Shown: positions 48,032 to 57,476, counted from the first letter of the stretch. The stretch: 64,000 nt of DNA from Methanoregulaceae archaeon (GCA_015660885.1 JACTUB010000006.1:50011-114010); one strand, 5' to 3'. Program-made: numbers and translations. The notes: generated by a model from the sequence alone, not told the origin.

Positions 48032-49063
48032 TTATACCAGTCTTCCAATAATTCTTTTTATAAAATGAGAATATCCTTTTTCAGCACACAGATAGAAGAG
48101 CGAAGAATATTTTTTAACGGAATAGCGGTGAACGAGTTTTGGATTGTATTTTGCCTTAAATTCAGACAGGCGTTCTGTGCCCGCTCCAATCTCTTCATAG
48201 ATTTTATATCCGTGAGAATTTGCGAATTTAATTGCTTCCCACTGGGCGAGATCGTTGGGAGAGAAATTCGCAGAGGCAGGTTTTGCACCTCCTATCCAGT
48301 AAAGGACGTGATCTTTATAGGATAGCGTTATAATCCCACCTACGGTATTTCCATTTTGTTTTGCAACAAATACCTGAAGATTTGCCGGGGAAAATGTATC
48401 GAATAATTCTGACAAATACTCTATGGATACGGTGATTGGTCTTTTTTGTTCCCGGTATCTTCTTGCAAGAGAATGGTAAATATCGATAAGATCCTTTTTC
48501 GAACCGTTTTCTATATATATTCCGTTTTTTTCTGTTCTTTTTATATGCCCTTTCAGATTTGCATCCATATTCTGCCAGATTGATGTAATATTTTGATTAA
48601 TATCAATATGATAATCAAATATTGGGTCTAATTGATAGTTTGCCCATTTGTATGGCCGTGGATCATGGTTAAGTGTTAATGAAAAAGATGTGAAGCCGCA
48701 ATTCAATTGCGAGAAAATATAGTGATCGATACTTCTGAGAAAATTTTTCTCTATTGATTCCTTCTTACTTTGTTTGTATTTTTCATAGTTTTCTATTACC
48801 GGACCTAAATAGGGAATTGCCACGGAAGGCGGGGGGGAAAATGCAGAGGCTATACCGTATTTTTTCATATAAAAAATGGGTAAAATCCCAATAACTGTTT
48901 CCCCCTTCACTCCCAGAACCGGGTATAATGTGGTATCGGTATGGCTCTCCGCAATTTTCAGCCACTTCCACGTATGAAACAGTGTGCCTTGGGAAGAAGA
49001 ATCAACAATTCGGTCCCATAATTGAGCATCATTTTCTTGTGCGATTTTTAGCTCAATTTCCAT
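48032..49063 (-). CDS. FemAB/GNAT-like acyltransferase 3
   Basis: A 343-residue member of the trio, with SSQGTLFHTWKWLKIAESH at the N-terminus, ASAFSPPPSVAIPYLGPVI in the middle and VGGIITLSYKDHVLYWIGG plus GYKIYEEIGAGTERL later. It is closer to copy 2 than to copy 1. It starts a tight three-gene block with a GT2 enzyme and copy 2. Sequence alone does not show the acyl donor. Confidence 0.85.
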   Translation of the reverse strand: MEIELKIAQENDAQLWDRIVDSSSQGTLFHTWKWLKIAESHTDTTLYPVLGVKGETVIGILPIFYMKKYGIASAFSPPPSVAIPYLGPVIENYEKYKQSKKESIEKNFLRSIDHYIFSQLNCGFTSFSLTLNHDPRPYKWANYQLDPIFDYHIDINQNITSIWQNMDANLKGHIKRTEKNGIYIENGSKKDLIDIYHSLARRYREQKRPITVSIEYLSELFDTFSPANLQVFVAKQNGNTVGGIITLSYKDHVLYWIGGAKPASANFSPNDLAQWEAIKFANSHGYKIYEEIGAGTERLSEFKAKYNPKLVHRYSVKKYSSLFYLCAEKGYSHFIKRIIGRLV

Positions 49064-49222
49064 ACTATACCACCGTGACAGCGATCATAACAGGTTCAAT
49101 AGTGATTTTTGGAAAATGGATTGAGACGATGACATCAGTTATCTCTATGTTATCAATTTATTAATATTCATCCAGCTGAAAATATTGACCTGATGATATA
49201 ATTGGAGGAGTGTTGCCTTCCA

Positions 49223-50830
49223 TTATATTTCAGAGAGGGTAATTTCAATAAATTCCTCGTTCTGTATAACATTCGTTTTTATTTCACATGAATTTTGATC
49301 GCACATTATTATGGTAGCATTGTTCACATTAGTAATTTTCAGGGAATCCGGTAGATATATTTTTATGAAATGGTGCCTTCCCCGGGGATACGGTACAATT
49401 TTTAATATTTCATGAGAATATTCCCAGTCAATCGTAGTTTTTTCCCGCTGTGTCCACCATTCATGGATTTGCCTGCCACTGCCAATCCAGGCATTTTGTT
49501 CGTTACAATAATCCAGAATTTTTATATAATCTGACTCCCAGCCGGGAAATTCATTCTCATTAAAAACAGAATGATGCCATAATAACGTCAGTACTCCATG
49601 AGTATTCCCGACATGGTTAAAAATTTTTAAGAACTGGTCAAATGGCTTTTGAGAACGGAAATAGGGTAAATCCTCAATTGCGAGGGGGATTTCTAAAATA
49701 TTCAGATTCCGGTTTTCTTTTAACAAAAACGGGCGGAAGGGAAAAGAAATCCCCCACCGGAAACCAAGATAATCATTGTAACCCAGTGTGGTGTCATACA
49801 AAAGACCTGCTTTCTCCTGGTTTAACCATGTTTCCGGGATTTTTAAGTTAAGATTATGCTGTCGGCCTCCGGTAACAGAAGCGCCGAGTGAATGTTCCAG
49901 TGCTTCTTTTTCACTACGAAGTTTCTCTGGATCCAAGTATGAATAAAATGAACCATGGAGTCCCACTTCCCATCCCTGGGAATTCAAATCGTGGAATAAT
50001 TGCCGCATGGAGATATTATTAAAATCATACCGTCGCCCATAATGTCGCCAGGTTCCGCTATCCAGGGGATTGACTTCTCCCGTTTCTTTGAGAAAATAGA
50101 AAGACGACATCACTTCACGTGAACCCTCAACCCGGAGAATTTCATCAAATGTCCAGTAGGGCTCATTTCCCCTGATTTTTTGGATTAATGAACGAAATTG
50201 TAGTTTGAGGTTTCCCAGCTTCCCACGCTTGATCAGCTTTAAGGGATTGGTTATCCACTGGTAGGTTTTTTTTACTTCATCTACGTCATGCGTGAGACAC
50301 ACCGCACAGTTTTTCCCTTCGGGCCAGAACGATTTATGGACGAGTGGGGCCTTGGCATTTTTTTGAGCGATACGTACACAGGAAAACAGGAAGTCACAAT
50401 AATAATCAGCAAACGGAATGGCAATAATTTCTTTTTTCCCGTCTTTGAGATCATTCCAGATTTTTTCCATGTATCCTGATTCAAACAAGCCGACATGAGA
50501 GAAAATATCAAGACTGATCAAAATGTCGTCATTACGGACTGCTGCACAGGGATAGGAGACCGTTCCATCGGTATACGTGAGCAATTTCTCTCCCTTGTCA
50601 GTAAGATCAGCGGGACTCTGTAAAACAGGGATTTTTTCATCTTTCCAGGTAATCCAGCCGTGAATGTGATTGTCAACAATCATCGGAGTATCGGGAGTAA
50701 CTTTTTGAATAGGAATCTGATTCCCCCTATGGCCAGGCAGGAATCCATACAGGGACATAAAATAGTTCAATCCCTCATCGGCAATAGAGTCCTTCGCTGT
50801 TTGCAGGATAATGTTCATAAGTGGATACAC
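49223..50830 (-). CDS. NodB-type polysaccharide deacetylase family protein
   Basis: A 535-residue protein. The first 170 residues are a separate domain seen in archaeal relatives. The NodB domain begins with CLTHDVDEVKK (His181-Asp184), the metal and catalytic Asp motif. Its second motif is EVGLHGSFYSY near residue 300. A WHHSVFNENEF segment lies further on. There is no signal peptide, so it may act in the cytosol on lipid-linked or nucleotide-linked sugars. The C-terminal part (about 450-535) is beta-rich. It removes N-acetyl groups, which pairs well with the acyltransferases nearby. Confidence 0.85.
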   Translation of the reverse strand: MYPLMNIILQTAKDSIADEGLNYFMSLYGFLPGHRGNQIPIQKVTPDTPMIVDNHIHGWITWKDEKIPVLQSPADLTDKGEKLLTYTDGTVSYPCAAVRNDDILISLDIFSHVGLFESGYMEKIWNDLKDGKKEIIAIPFADYYCDFLFSCVRIAQKNAKAPLVHKSFWPEGKNCAVCLTHDVDEVKKTYQWITNPLKLIKRGKLGNLKLQFRSLIQKIRGNEPYWTFDEILRVEGSREVMSSFYFLKETGEVNPLDSGTWRHYGRRYDFNNISMRQLFHDLNSQGWEVGLHGSFYSYLDPEKLRSEKEALEHSLGASVTGGRQHNLNLKIPETWLNQEKAGLLYDTTLGYNDYLGFRWGISFPFRPFLLKENRNLNILEIPLAIEDLPYFRSQKPFDQFLKIFNHVGNTHGVLTLLWHHSVFNENEFPGWESDYIKILDYCNEQNAWIGSGRQIHEWWTQREKTTIDWEYSHEILKIVPYPRGRHHFIKIYLPDSLKITNVNNATIIMCDQNSCEIKTNVIQNEEFIEITLSEI

Positions 50831-50947
50831 TCCGGTACACTCAGACGTACCAGTTTACCGATCTACACAAGACGTCTGTTCTCCAAAATTCGATAAGGGA
50901 ATGATTATTCCTGAATTTAAAATTCTTTGTTTCGTCCATAGCTTCCA

Positions 50948-52300
50948 TCAGATTTTCAAGGGGACTGTTGATACAACAAATCTCCTCTTCCCGGACCCGC
51001 TCAACACAGGAATTTTTTCGACAATTTCGATATGTATTTTTATCCCGTTTCCTAAAACCTGCTGGACTGATGAGATTATACGGTTATTGTCTCTATCGGT
51101 GAATTGGTCGTTTTTCACAATCCTGATAGAAATTTTATCAGTTTCATTTTGGATTACCTGGAACTGATTAACTGATTTAATATCCTTGAAGATGGCGGAG
51201 AAAAGATAACTGTGAACGAATTTACCCTCTGGTGTCACAATCATATCATTAATGCGCCCCTCTATTGATTTTAACAACGGTAAACCTCGCCCGCAGGAGC
51301 ATCTTTCATCAGAAAAGATTCCTATATCACCCATATCATACCTGATGAAAGGCATTGAAGAACTGTTCAGGTTTGTTATGAGAATTTTTCCTGATTCTCC
51401 GGGTGAAACCATTTCACCATCCCTGACGATTTCGATAATCAGATTTTCCGCACTGATATGATACCCGGAGTGTTCTTCACACTCGTATGCAGCAGAAGGA
51501 GCTTCCCCACCTCCATATCCATCGAATACCCTGCATCCAAACTGGCGTTCTATTTTTTCTCTCTGGTGTTCAAATAAAGTTTCAGCGGTCGTGAGAACAG
51601 CACCAGGTGTAATGTCAGCAATATTATTTTTTTCAAGATACATGGCTAACAAATAAATAGCCTGGGAATATCCGCGAATAACTTTTGGTTGATATTTTCG
51701 TAGAATGTCCGTATATTCCTCGAGACTTTCGTCAGTGATAGTATAGGCAGATAAAGAAATGTTTTGTAAAAGAGAATTTTTCAGACGTTTCAACAACTTT
51801 TTTTGTTGAGACACACCAACGGGATTACCCCACAATGTGACATATCGTTCCCCGAGATTATAACCTGCCCATTGCCAGGCCCGGTATGCGGCTGCCCAGG
51901 AATAACTATAATCTCGTTTTGACCTCCAGAACTGAACCGGTTCACCCGTCGATCCCCCGCTGGAAGAGGGGATTGATTTGGCCGAAAAATCATTCGTAGG
52001 TAACTGATCCTTCATTTTCTTGAAAGTTTCTTTTGTTAACACAGGAATTCTGGAAAGATCTTCTCTGGTTTTAATATCATCCGGATGCAGTGAATTATCA
52101 CGGAATAATTGCCGGTAATATGGCACATTTTCGTAAGACTGCTTAATTAGTGCCCCCAATTTTTTATTTTGCAGCTCGACAATCTGTTCCGGGGACCACC
52201 ACTGAGTTTTTTTCAGCCACGCCAGATCCTGCTGAATGGTTGTACCGTGATATTTTTCCATCAGGGGAAAAATGAGATTTCTATAGATCGTGCTATACAT
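50948..52300 (-). CDS. PaaK/CapK-like adenylate-forming ligase
   Basis: A 450-residue protein of the phenylacetate-CoA ligase-like group found in polysaccharide loci. The AMP-binding P-loop is SSSGGSTGEP (112-121). Later motifs include YGGGEAPSAAYECEEH, where the adenine site lies, and IRYDMGDIGIFSDERCSCGRG near residue 345, with Cys residues typical of this group. It should activate a carboxylate as an adenylate or thioester. A likely use is to supply acyl groups for sugar modification by the FemAB-like proteins; this is inference from position. Confidence 0.87.
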   Translation of the reverse strand: MYSTIYRNLIFPLMEKYHGTTIQQDLAWLKKTQWWSPEQIVELQNKKLGALIKQSYENVPYYRQLFRDNSLHPDDIKTREDLSRIPVLTKETFKKMKDQLPTNDFSAKSIPSSSGGSTGEPVQFWRSKRDYSYSWAAAYRAWQWAGYNLGERYVTLWGNPVGVSQQKKLLKRLKNSLLQNISLSAYTITDESLEEYTDILRKYQPKVIRGYSQAIYLLAMYLEKNNIADITPGAVLTTAETLFEHQREKIERQFGCRVFDGYGGGEAPSAAYECEEHSGYHISAENLIIEIVRDGEMVSPGESGKILITNLNSSSMPFIRYDMGDIGIFSDERCSCGRGLPLLKSIEGRINDMIVTPEGKFVHSYLFSAIFKDIKSVNQFQVIQNETDKISIRIVKNDQFTDRDNNRIISSVQQVLGNGIKIHIEIVEKIPVLSGSGKRRFVVSTVPLKI

Positions 52301-52315
52301 GCTTTTCGGCTCTTT

Positions 52316-53374
52316 TCAACTACCAAGTGCATAATGTTCGATGAAATTGGTCATCCAGGTTGTTACATCGATTTTATCGGTAATAAGACGGTCGCGTTTT
52401 TTTCTCCAGTTCTCTTTGGAGTCCGGGTTCTCCAAAATTTCTGCCGCTTTTTCCAACGCTTGTTTTTCATCGGGATAAAAATGAAGGAGGTCATACGTAT
52501 CACGGAGTTCAAGGTAATTCCCGACATAGGTACCCGATGCTACTCCTTCGCTCGTTGCTTCAATATGAATTGAAGGTGTACCCAATACCGCAGCTTCGGT
52601 TGCCGTTGTGCCCCCTTCACCAATATAAAGTTGAGCGAAATAGAGAAGAGAATGCAGGTCTTCCGGGGGTATTCTCAACCTGTATTGTTCGATATCTTCG
52701 GGGAGTTTTCTTTCAGAAGTGACCACAACTCTCCCGAAATGTTCCAGAGATTTTATAAAATCCATTTCATTTCCCGGTTTTATCCCGTAGAGGCTGGTAT
52801 CATGGGAGGCAGCCCATAAAATAAACCGGACAATAATAAATTTTTCACTCTCTGCAATCCCGGCTCGTTCGAGCACAGAAGGATCCGGCCTGAAATAATT
52901 TGGATGAAGGTAGGCAAGTTCCTTGTAACCATTGAAGGTCACATGTTTTTTTGGATTGATTTTATCCCGGAAACACGAGGGAGTCCAGATCACATCAGCA
53001 AACGGAAATGTCAGCCAGCTTGCAACCCCCACACGTTCGGTGTCGGTAAAGATAATGGAGGGTTTTCCGATTATTTTACTGACATGCGCAATATACGGGT
53101 TATGGACTCCCAAAAGGATATCGGGCCGGAATTTTCTGGCTATTTTGTAGATAGTGTAATCCGTTGAGAAAATTCCCAGCGCTTTTTGGATCATGCTTTT
53201 TTTCAATTCACCCCGTTTGATATATTCCAACCCATATGCCTGCAATAATGCTTGTGTTACTTCCTTGTCCCTGGCGATCAACTGAACGGAGTGTCCATTT
53301 TTTTTTAAATTATTGATCAGATTTTTAAAAAAGTGAACGTGTGCAGGATGTCCGATATCGATGAGAACTTTCAT
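52316..53374 (-). CDS. DUF354 family, GT-B/epimerase-like protein
   Basis: A 352-residue protein with the opening KVLIDIGHPAHVHFFKNLI, the hallmark of DUF354, a GT-B-fold family related to UDP-GlcNAc 2-epimerase and MurG. The C-terminal domain has YIGEGGTTATEAAVLGTPS, a nucleotide-sugar site. I set the start at the ATG at 53374, since the upstream residues add nothing to the family start. It lies 15 bases before the PaaK-like gene and follows the PIG-L gene by 11 bases. The reaction is not established. Confidence 0.87.
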   Translation of the reverse strand: MKVLIDIGHPAHVHFFKNLINNLKKNGHSVQLIARDKEVTQALLQAYGLEYIKRGELKKSMIQKALGIFSTDYTIYKIARKFRPDILLGVHNPYIAHVSKIIGKPSIIFTDTERVGVASWLTFPFADVIWTPSCFRDKINPKKHVTFNGYKELAYLHPNYFRPDPSVLERAGIAESEKFIIVRFILWAASHDTSLYGIKPGNEMDFIKSLEHFGRVVVTSERKLPEDIEQYRLRIPPEDLHSLLYFAQLYIGEGGTTATEAAVLGTPSIHIEATSEGVASGTYVGNYLELRDTYDLLHFYPDEKQALEKAAEILENPDSKENWRKKRDRLITDKIDVTTWMTNFIEHYALGS

Positions 53375-53385
53375 GCAACTGAACC

Positions 53386-54009
53386 CTACCGGATTACCCA
53401 TTTGATAACTTCGAACGCTTCGGCATATTTTTGTTCGATCTGTGTACCCCTTGTCATTGCAAGCCCGCGGATAAAATCAGGACTCAGATATGTTCGGTCT
53501 TTCTGGGTTTTATAACAGTTCAGGGCAACAATTTTTTTATTGATATGATTTTCCTCAAGCGCAATGAAGGCCAGCGTGTTAAACGTGATGTTATTCCATG
53601 GTTGCTCATAGCCAAGAATTGTACATTGTTTGAAGGCACGGTACGTTTCCTCGTAGATCGTCCGATGATCCTGGTGCGTGTCAAACGATGAGGGGGCAAA
53701 TACGATCTCCGGTTTGATTGAATTACGAAGATCGATGAGAGTATCGAGGATCGATTGCCGGAATTTGGGAAATTCCCTGACTTCAAAATCAAATAACAGG
53801 GGCTTTTTTATACCGAGGACTTTTGTTGCCTTCTTTACCTCACGTTTGAGAATATCAGAAGAACACCCTTCCGGAACTGATTTTTCACACGATGAGAGTG
53901 CAACATAATGTACTGAATTTCCTTCTTGAATATAACGGGCAATTGTTCCCCCACACCCAAGTTCGCCATCATCAGTATGCGGACTTATCACCAGGATCGT
54001 TTTTGACAA
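53386..54009 (-). CDS. PIG-L/LmbE-family deacetylase
   Basis: A 207-residue zinc enzyme. The metal motif is SPHTDDGELGCGG (His11, Asp13, Asp14) and the third ligand region is DTHQDH (His112, His115). The family removes N-acetyl groups from GlcNAc-bearing lipids or sugars. The start is a TTG, backed by a strong GGAGGG ribosome site at 54018-54023, eight bases upstream. It is the first gene of the minus-strand set to 44471. A free amine made here could be the target of the FemAB-like enzymes. Confidence 0.9.
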   Translation of the reverse strand: MSKTILVISPHTDDGELGCGGTIARYIQEGNSVHYVALSSCEKSVPEGCSSDILKREVKKATKVLGIKKPLLFDFEVREFPKFRQSILDTLIDLRNSIKPEIVFAPSSFDTHQDHRTIYEETYRAFKQCTILGYEQPWNNITFNTLAFIALEENHINKKIVALNCYKTQKDRTYLSPDFIRGLAMTRGTQIEQKYAEAFEVIKWVIR

Positions 54010-54239
54010 AAAATTATCCCTCCATTACAAATAAGTCGTACAAATATATTATTCCCTGAAGGTCCAACGTAATCGAAATCGTTGTACAATTGTTGTAGTT
54101 ATCATATATATTGGATCTCATATTTTTTAAGGGAAGACATAAATTGGTTTATCATCAGGAGTGAATTTTCTCTGTGGATAAAAAATGATGGGGATTTGTC
54201 CTGCGCTGATTTATATTTTGCCGGCTACCATTATCAGTT

Positions 54240-54953
54240 ATGAGAGTTGCAATTCACCAGCCAAATTATGTGCCATGGGCTGGTTTTTTTTGTAAAATGA
54301 GCCTCGTTGATACATTCATAAGTTTTGATTCCGTTGAATTCCCGAATAACAGTATAGTCCATCGCAATAAAATCAGGACAAAAACGGGCTGGGACTGGTT
54401 AACGATACCGGTTGAGAAAAAAAATATTGGTCTGCCAATCAAGGACGTTTCCCTCCCCACGGATAGCTCATGGTGGAAAAAACACTGGATTGCGCTCATC
54501 GCCAACTATTCAAAAGCAGAATATTTTTCTGAATATAAACTTTTTTTTGAGAATTTGTACCAGCAAAGGAAACAAAAAAACCTCGAAGAACTGAATGAAT
54601 CCATCATACTGTATCTTGCAGATTCTTTTAAAATATCCGTAAAGTTCGTCCGGGCGAGTGAACTCGATCTGGATTTTTCCCTGCGGAAAACTGATTTTAT
54701 CCTTGATATCCTGAAAAATGTCGGGTGTACACACTATTTCTCCGGAGCTGGCGGAGCGAAAAGTTTCTTAGAAGAAGACAAAATAAAAGATAATAATATT
54801 GAACTCTGGTATACCAAGGTCAACCCTGTTGAATACCGACAGCGATGGCCCGGATTTGAACCCTACATGAGTTCCCTTGATCTATTATTCAACAGGGGTG
54901 GAGAACAAGGGAGAAAAATAATTAATCAGATGCACAGTGAATACAAGGTCTGA
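54240..54953 (+). CDS. WbqC-family protein
   Basis: A 237-residue WbqC-like protein. It starts with the family mark VAIHQPNYVPWAGFFCKM and has IVHRNKIRTKTGWDWLTIPV and YFSGAGGAKSFLEED. WbqC proteins are found in O-antigen loci and are thought to act on amino sugars, possibly in acyl or aminoacyl transfer; the mechanism is not settled. The gene is divergent from the PIG-L gene, with a 230-base gap between them, and closes the surface glycan island. It is AT-rich like its neighbours. Confidence 0.88.
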   Translation: MRVAIHQPNYVPWAGFFCKMSLVDTFISFDSVEFPNNSIVHRNKIRTKTGWDWLTIPVEKKNIGLPIKDVSLPTDSSWWKKHWIALIANYSKAEYFSEYKLFFENLYQQRKQKNLEELNESIILYLADSFKISVKFVRASELDLDFSLRKTDFILDILKNVGCTHYFSGAGGAKSFLEEDKIKDNNIELWYTKVNPVEYRQRWPGFEPYMSSLDLLFNRGGEQGRKIINQMHSEYKV

Positions 54954-55309
54954 TTTTGCGATTAAATATCAGGCTAAGAACAATTCAACTTTATTAGCGA
55001 GGGAGCATTTTACACGCAAAATATTTCGGTATACCAGATATCTGATTTTCACTACATGCCTGCTACCGACTTGTATTTTTTGTCGCATTAAATTCTTTGA
55101 TTTCTCAACAATCCAGTTTTGAAACCATCTCTATCTTCACAAGTACGTGTTAGATAACCTAAAAATATCCAGAAATCCGTATTTGTCCAAAACTTTTTGG
55201 TAATTATATATCATACTATTCCACGCGAATTTGTAAAATACATGAAGAATACTTCCTGATTACCTGATAATCCTTGGAGAACCGCCAATAAATAATCTAT
55301 TTTCCTATG
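54954..55309. other. intergenic region without a gene
   Basis: About 356 AT-rich bases between the WbqC gene and the small DUF1616 gene, which converge here. No open frame, tRNA or strong hairpin was recognised. Confidence 0.45.
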
Positions 55310-55609
55310 CTATTTCTGTAAATAATTCCTCAATAACCAGATCACGACCATAACGATGGTAAATGAAAGGAGGGATATAACGATATTGACACCGGTACTT
55401 TCTATACCCAGCACAGACTCAAGAAACAGGGACGATATCATAACAATTGCAACACTCAGCACACATGAAAGGGCAATCCGGACAATTGAACTCAGATCTG
55501 TCTTTTTGGTATAAATCGCCCACGTGAATGCGAATCCGGGAATAAAAAAAATTAATATCAATCCCAGAATAACCCGCAGGAAAAAGAGAAGAGCAGCTGC
55601 AATATCCAA
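55310..55609 (-). CDS. short DUF1616 N-terminal-type membrane protein
   Basis: A 99-residue protein made of about three membrane helices. The FFIPGF segment after helix 1 matches the paralogue at 23245-24402. The start is a TTG with AGGTGAT as its ribosome site. Typical DUF1616 proteins are about 300 residues; here the outer C-terminal domain is missing, while 41711-42145 carries that domain without these helices. It may be a split gene or a remnant. Function unknown. Confidence 0.7.
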   Translation of the reverse strand: MDIAAALLFFLRVILGLILIFFIPGFAFTWAIYTKKTDLSSIVRIALSCVLSVAIVMISSLFLESVLGIESTGVNIVISLLSFTIVMVVIWLLRNYLQK

Positions 55610-55818
55610 AGAATCACCTGATACTATTTGTAATATTTCTGAATTTATGTTAGCAGGAATTCTACATAAAGAAACCCATTGCTGAGTTACATATTATTCA
55701 TCCTGCTCTCATGATTCGGTATTAGCATAAAAGATTGTAAAAAAGAATTTTTTTGCGGGCATGCTGATTATTGCTTCCTGAGTATCTGCGAGAGAAATGG
55801 AAATCCTTCTCAGTGCAA

Positions 55819-55930
55819 TGTGCCGCACGCCTCTTACCCTAACGACATTTTTCCCAAAATCTCCCCGCACTGCCCGATTTCAATACACCCGTTCGCGCCA
55901 GACCGTTCCTGAAATAATCAGGGACAAATC
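55819..55930 (+). repeat. flanking repeat, left copy
   Basis: Shares CCAAAATCTCCCC, then CACTGCCCGATTTC, with the copy at 57015-57140. Weaker matches lie on both sides (GTGC-GCA...TAAC upstream and CCTG..ATAATC.GGG downstream). The remaining DNA of this 575-base gap holds an AT-rich promoter-like region at about 56085-56105 before the PEF-CTERM gene. Confidence 0.55.
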
Positions 55931-56184
55931 ATGTGGTATTCAGATCTTGACTACTGATATCAACAGTGCCTCTTTCAAAACAGCGAGCTTGACAAACATT
56001 TTTTTCTCCCCCTCTAAAATACACTAAATTAAGTAGATATATTTGTTATTTTTTTAAAAAAATCTCAATATTGTCTCTGATTAAAATCAATAAATTTATA
56101 TTATTAAAAGCTCATCAAGCTCATTATCTGCTTTGGATGATCGATTTACCATTCGGTATCCAATGAAAAAGGAGATTGAAGCGT

Positions 56185-56850
56185 ATGAGAAAACTGATAC
56201 TGGTAGGTATGGTTCTTCTGGCGCTCGCAGGTATTGGGGCAGCGTCAGCATCGGGAAACCTGGTCAAAAACGGGGGCTTTGAAGAACCCCAGCTTGGTGA
56301 GAACATTGGATTTGCCGGATGTCCGGATGGCATACTGCCGGACTGGGTTATAGGAGGCGACGGAATTGATCATATACGAACCTACTGGACTCCCTCTGAA
56401 GGGAAACAATCCATCGATCTCTCACGAGAGGGGTCAGGATCCATCCGCCAGTCAATACCGACATCCGCCAGCGCTTCCTATACCCTGTCGTTTGACATGG
56501 CAGGGAATCCGGAATGCGGTCCTACAGAAAAACTGCTCAAGGTGTACTGGGGCAACCAGCCTGCATACGGGCCCTATTCTTACATTACCACAGGATATCC
56601 CTTTATCGGACCTGGCGGCTGGGAGACGGTTATCCTGGCCGACCTTCCCGGAACGGCGGGCACGACACAGCTTGCTTTTGAAGATGTTTCAACCCCCTCA
56701 TCAGCATGCGGGGTAGCGCTGGACAACATTAGGGTTATCTCAAATGAGCTAGTCCCCATCCCGGAATTCCCGACGGTTGCACTTCCGGTAGGGTTGATCA
56801 TCGGTATCCTTGGTGCCGCGTACTATATCAGGAGTACTCGGGAACAGTAA
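56185..56850 (+). CDS. PEF-CTERM surface protein with DUF642-like domain
   Basis: A 221-residue secreted protein. The signal peptide (1-23) ends near GAASASG. The domain starting NLVKNGGFEEPQLGEN and continuing GGDGIDHIRTYWTPSEGKQS matches the choice-of-anchor/DUF642-like galactose-binding fold. The C-terminus is a clear sorting signal: IPEFPTVALPVG, a helix, and STREQ. It should be processed by the archaeosortase at 24.6 kb. I chose the ATG at 56185, which has a GGAGA site ten bases upstream. It is higher in GC than the island and is bracketed by two copies of a repeat. Confidence 0.87.
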   Translation: MRKLILVGMVLLALAGIGAASASGNLVKNGGFEEPQLGENIGFAGCPDGILPDWVIGGDGIDHIRTYWTPSEGKQSIDLSREGSGSIRQSIPTSASASYTLSFDMAGNPECGPTEKLLKVYWGNQPAYGPYSYITTGYPFIGPGGWETVILADLPGTAGTTQLAFEDVSTPSSACGVALDNIRVISNELVPIPEFPTVALPVGLIIGILGAAYYIRSTREQ

Positions 56851-57014
56851 CTTTTTTAGTCCCCGCTGTAACTGGCTGCAGGGTAAAAGAAACGCTACTT
56901 TTACGGATGCATGCCAGGAAATTCACCGGTTGATCAATATGACAGAAAGGGACACGCTTCTTCGCCGAGGGCGTCGGATCAACTCAGGTTCTGATTCTAT
57001 CCACGGATGATGTT

Positions 57015-57140
57015 CTGTGCGGCACCGTATCCTTCCATAACCTGTTTACTCCAAAATCTCCCCACACTACCCGATTCCGATCCGGGCCGTGCCGCGTTTG
57101 TACGCACTGGATCGGACCTGTTATAATCCGGGCATAATCC
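57015..57140 (+). repeat. flanking repeat, right copy
   Basis: Shares CCAAAATCTCCCC and CACTACCCGATTCC with 55819-55930. It also holds a 7-base inverted repeat CCGATCC (57077-57083) and GGATCGG (57109-57115) not kept in the left copy. Both copies have the same orientation, on either side of the PEF-CTERM gene. Confidence 0.55.
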
Positions 57141-57188
57141 GCACAGCATTTTGTCAAATAATGTCAGACAGGTGCTCGGTCGAACTAG

Positions 57189-57476
57189 TTGGTTCTGGTA
57201 AATTTATATACTGAACTATGCTTGATTGATTATTATCATGACCTGAAATTTCTGCACTCAGACAGCGGGGAGGATCCGGCGGTTCGGCTATGCCTGAAAG
57301 CGTGCGGCCTGGCTGGCAGGGTTCTTCTTTTTTCCATGCTGTCCTTCTGTGCACTGGTGGGAATGCTCATTGTCCCATCACAACTACTGAATGCAGGGAT
57401 CACCGCTTCCGGGAGATCTCCTCTGGGCGCCCGGACCGGTAGTACGTCACCCGACTTTTTCGGTAGACGTCATTGA
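57189..57476 (+). CDS. doubtful small membrane protein
   Basis: A 95-residue frame with one hydrophobic helix (VLLFSMLSFCALVGMLIV, about 45-64). No clear ribosome site or relatives recognised. It fills part of the 820-base gap between the PEF-CTERM gene and the four-gene cluster. The rest of that gap shows no supported gene. It may be chance. Confidence 0.25.
   Translation: MVLVNLYTELCLIDYYHDLKFLHSDSGEDPAVRLCLKACGLAGRVLLFSMLSFCALVGMLIVPSQLLNAGITASGRSPLGARTGSTSPDFFGRRH

Noticed and set aside
55797..56027. Plus-strand frame, 76 residues
   Set aside because: It covers the left flanking repeat, and the right copy of the repeat does not keep the frame.
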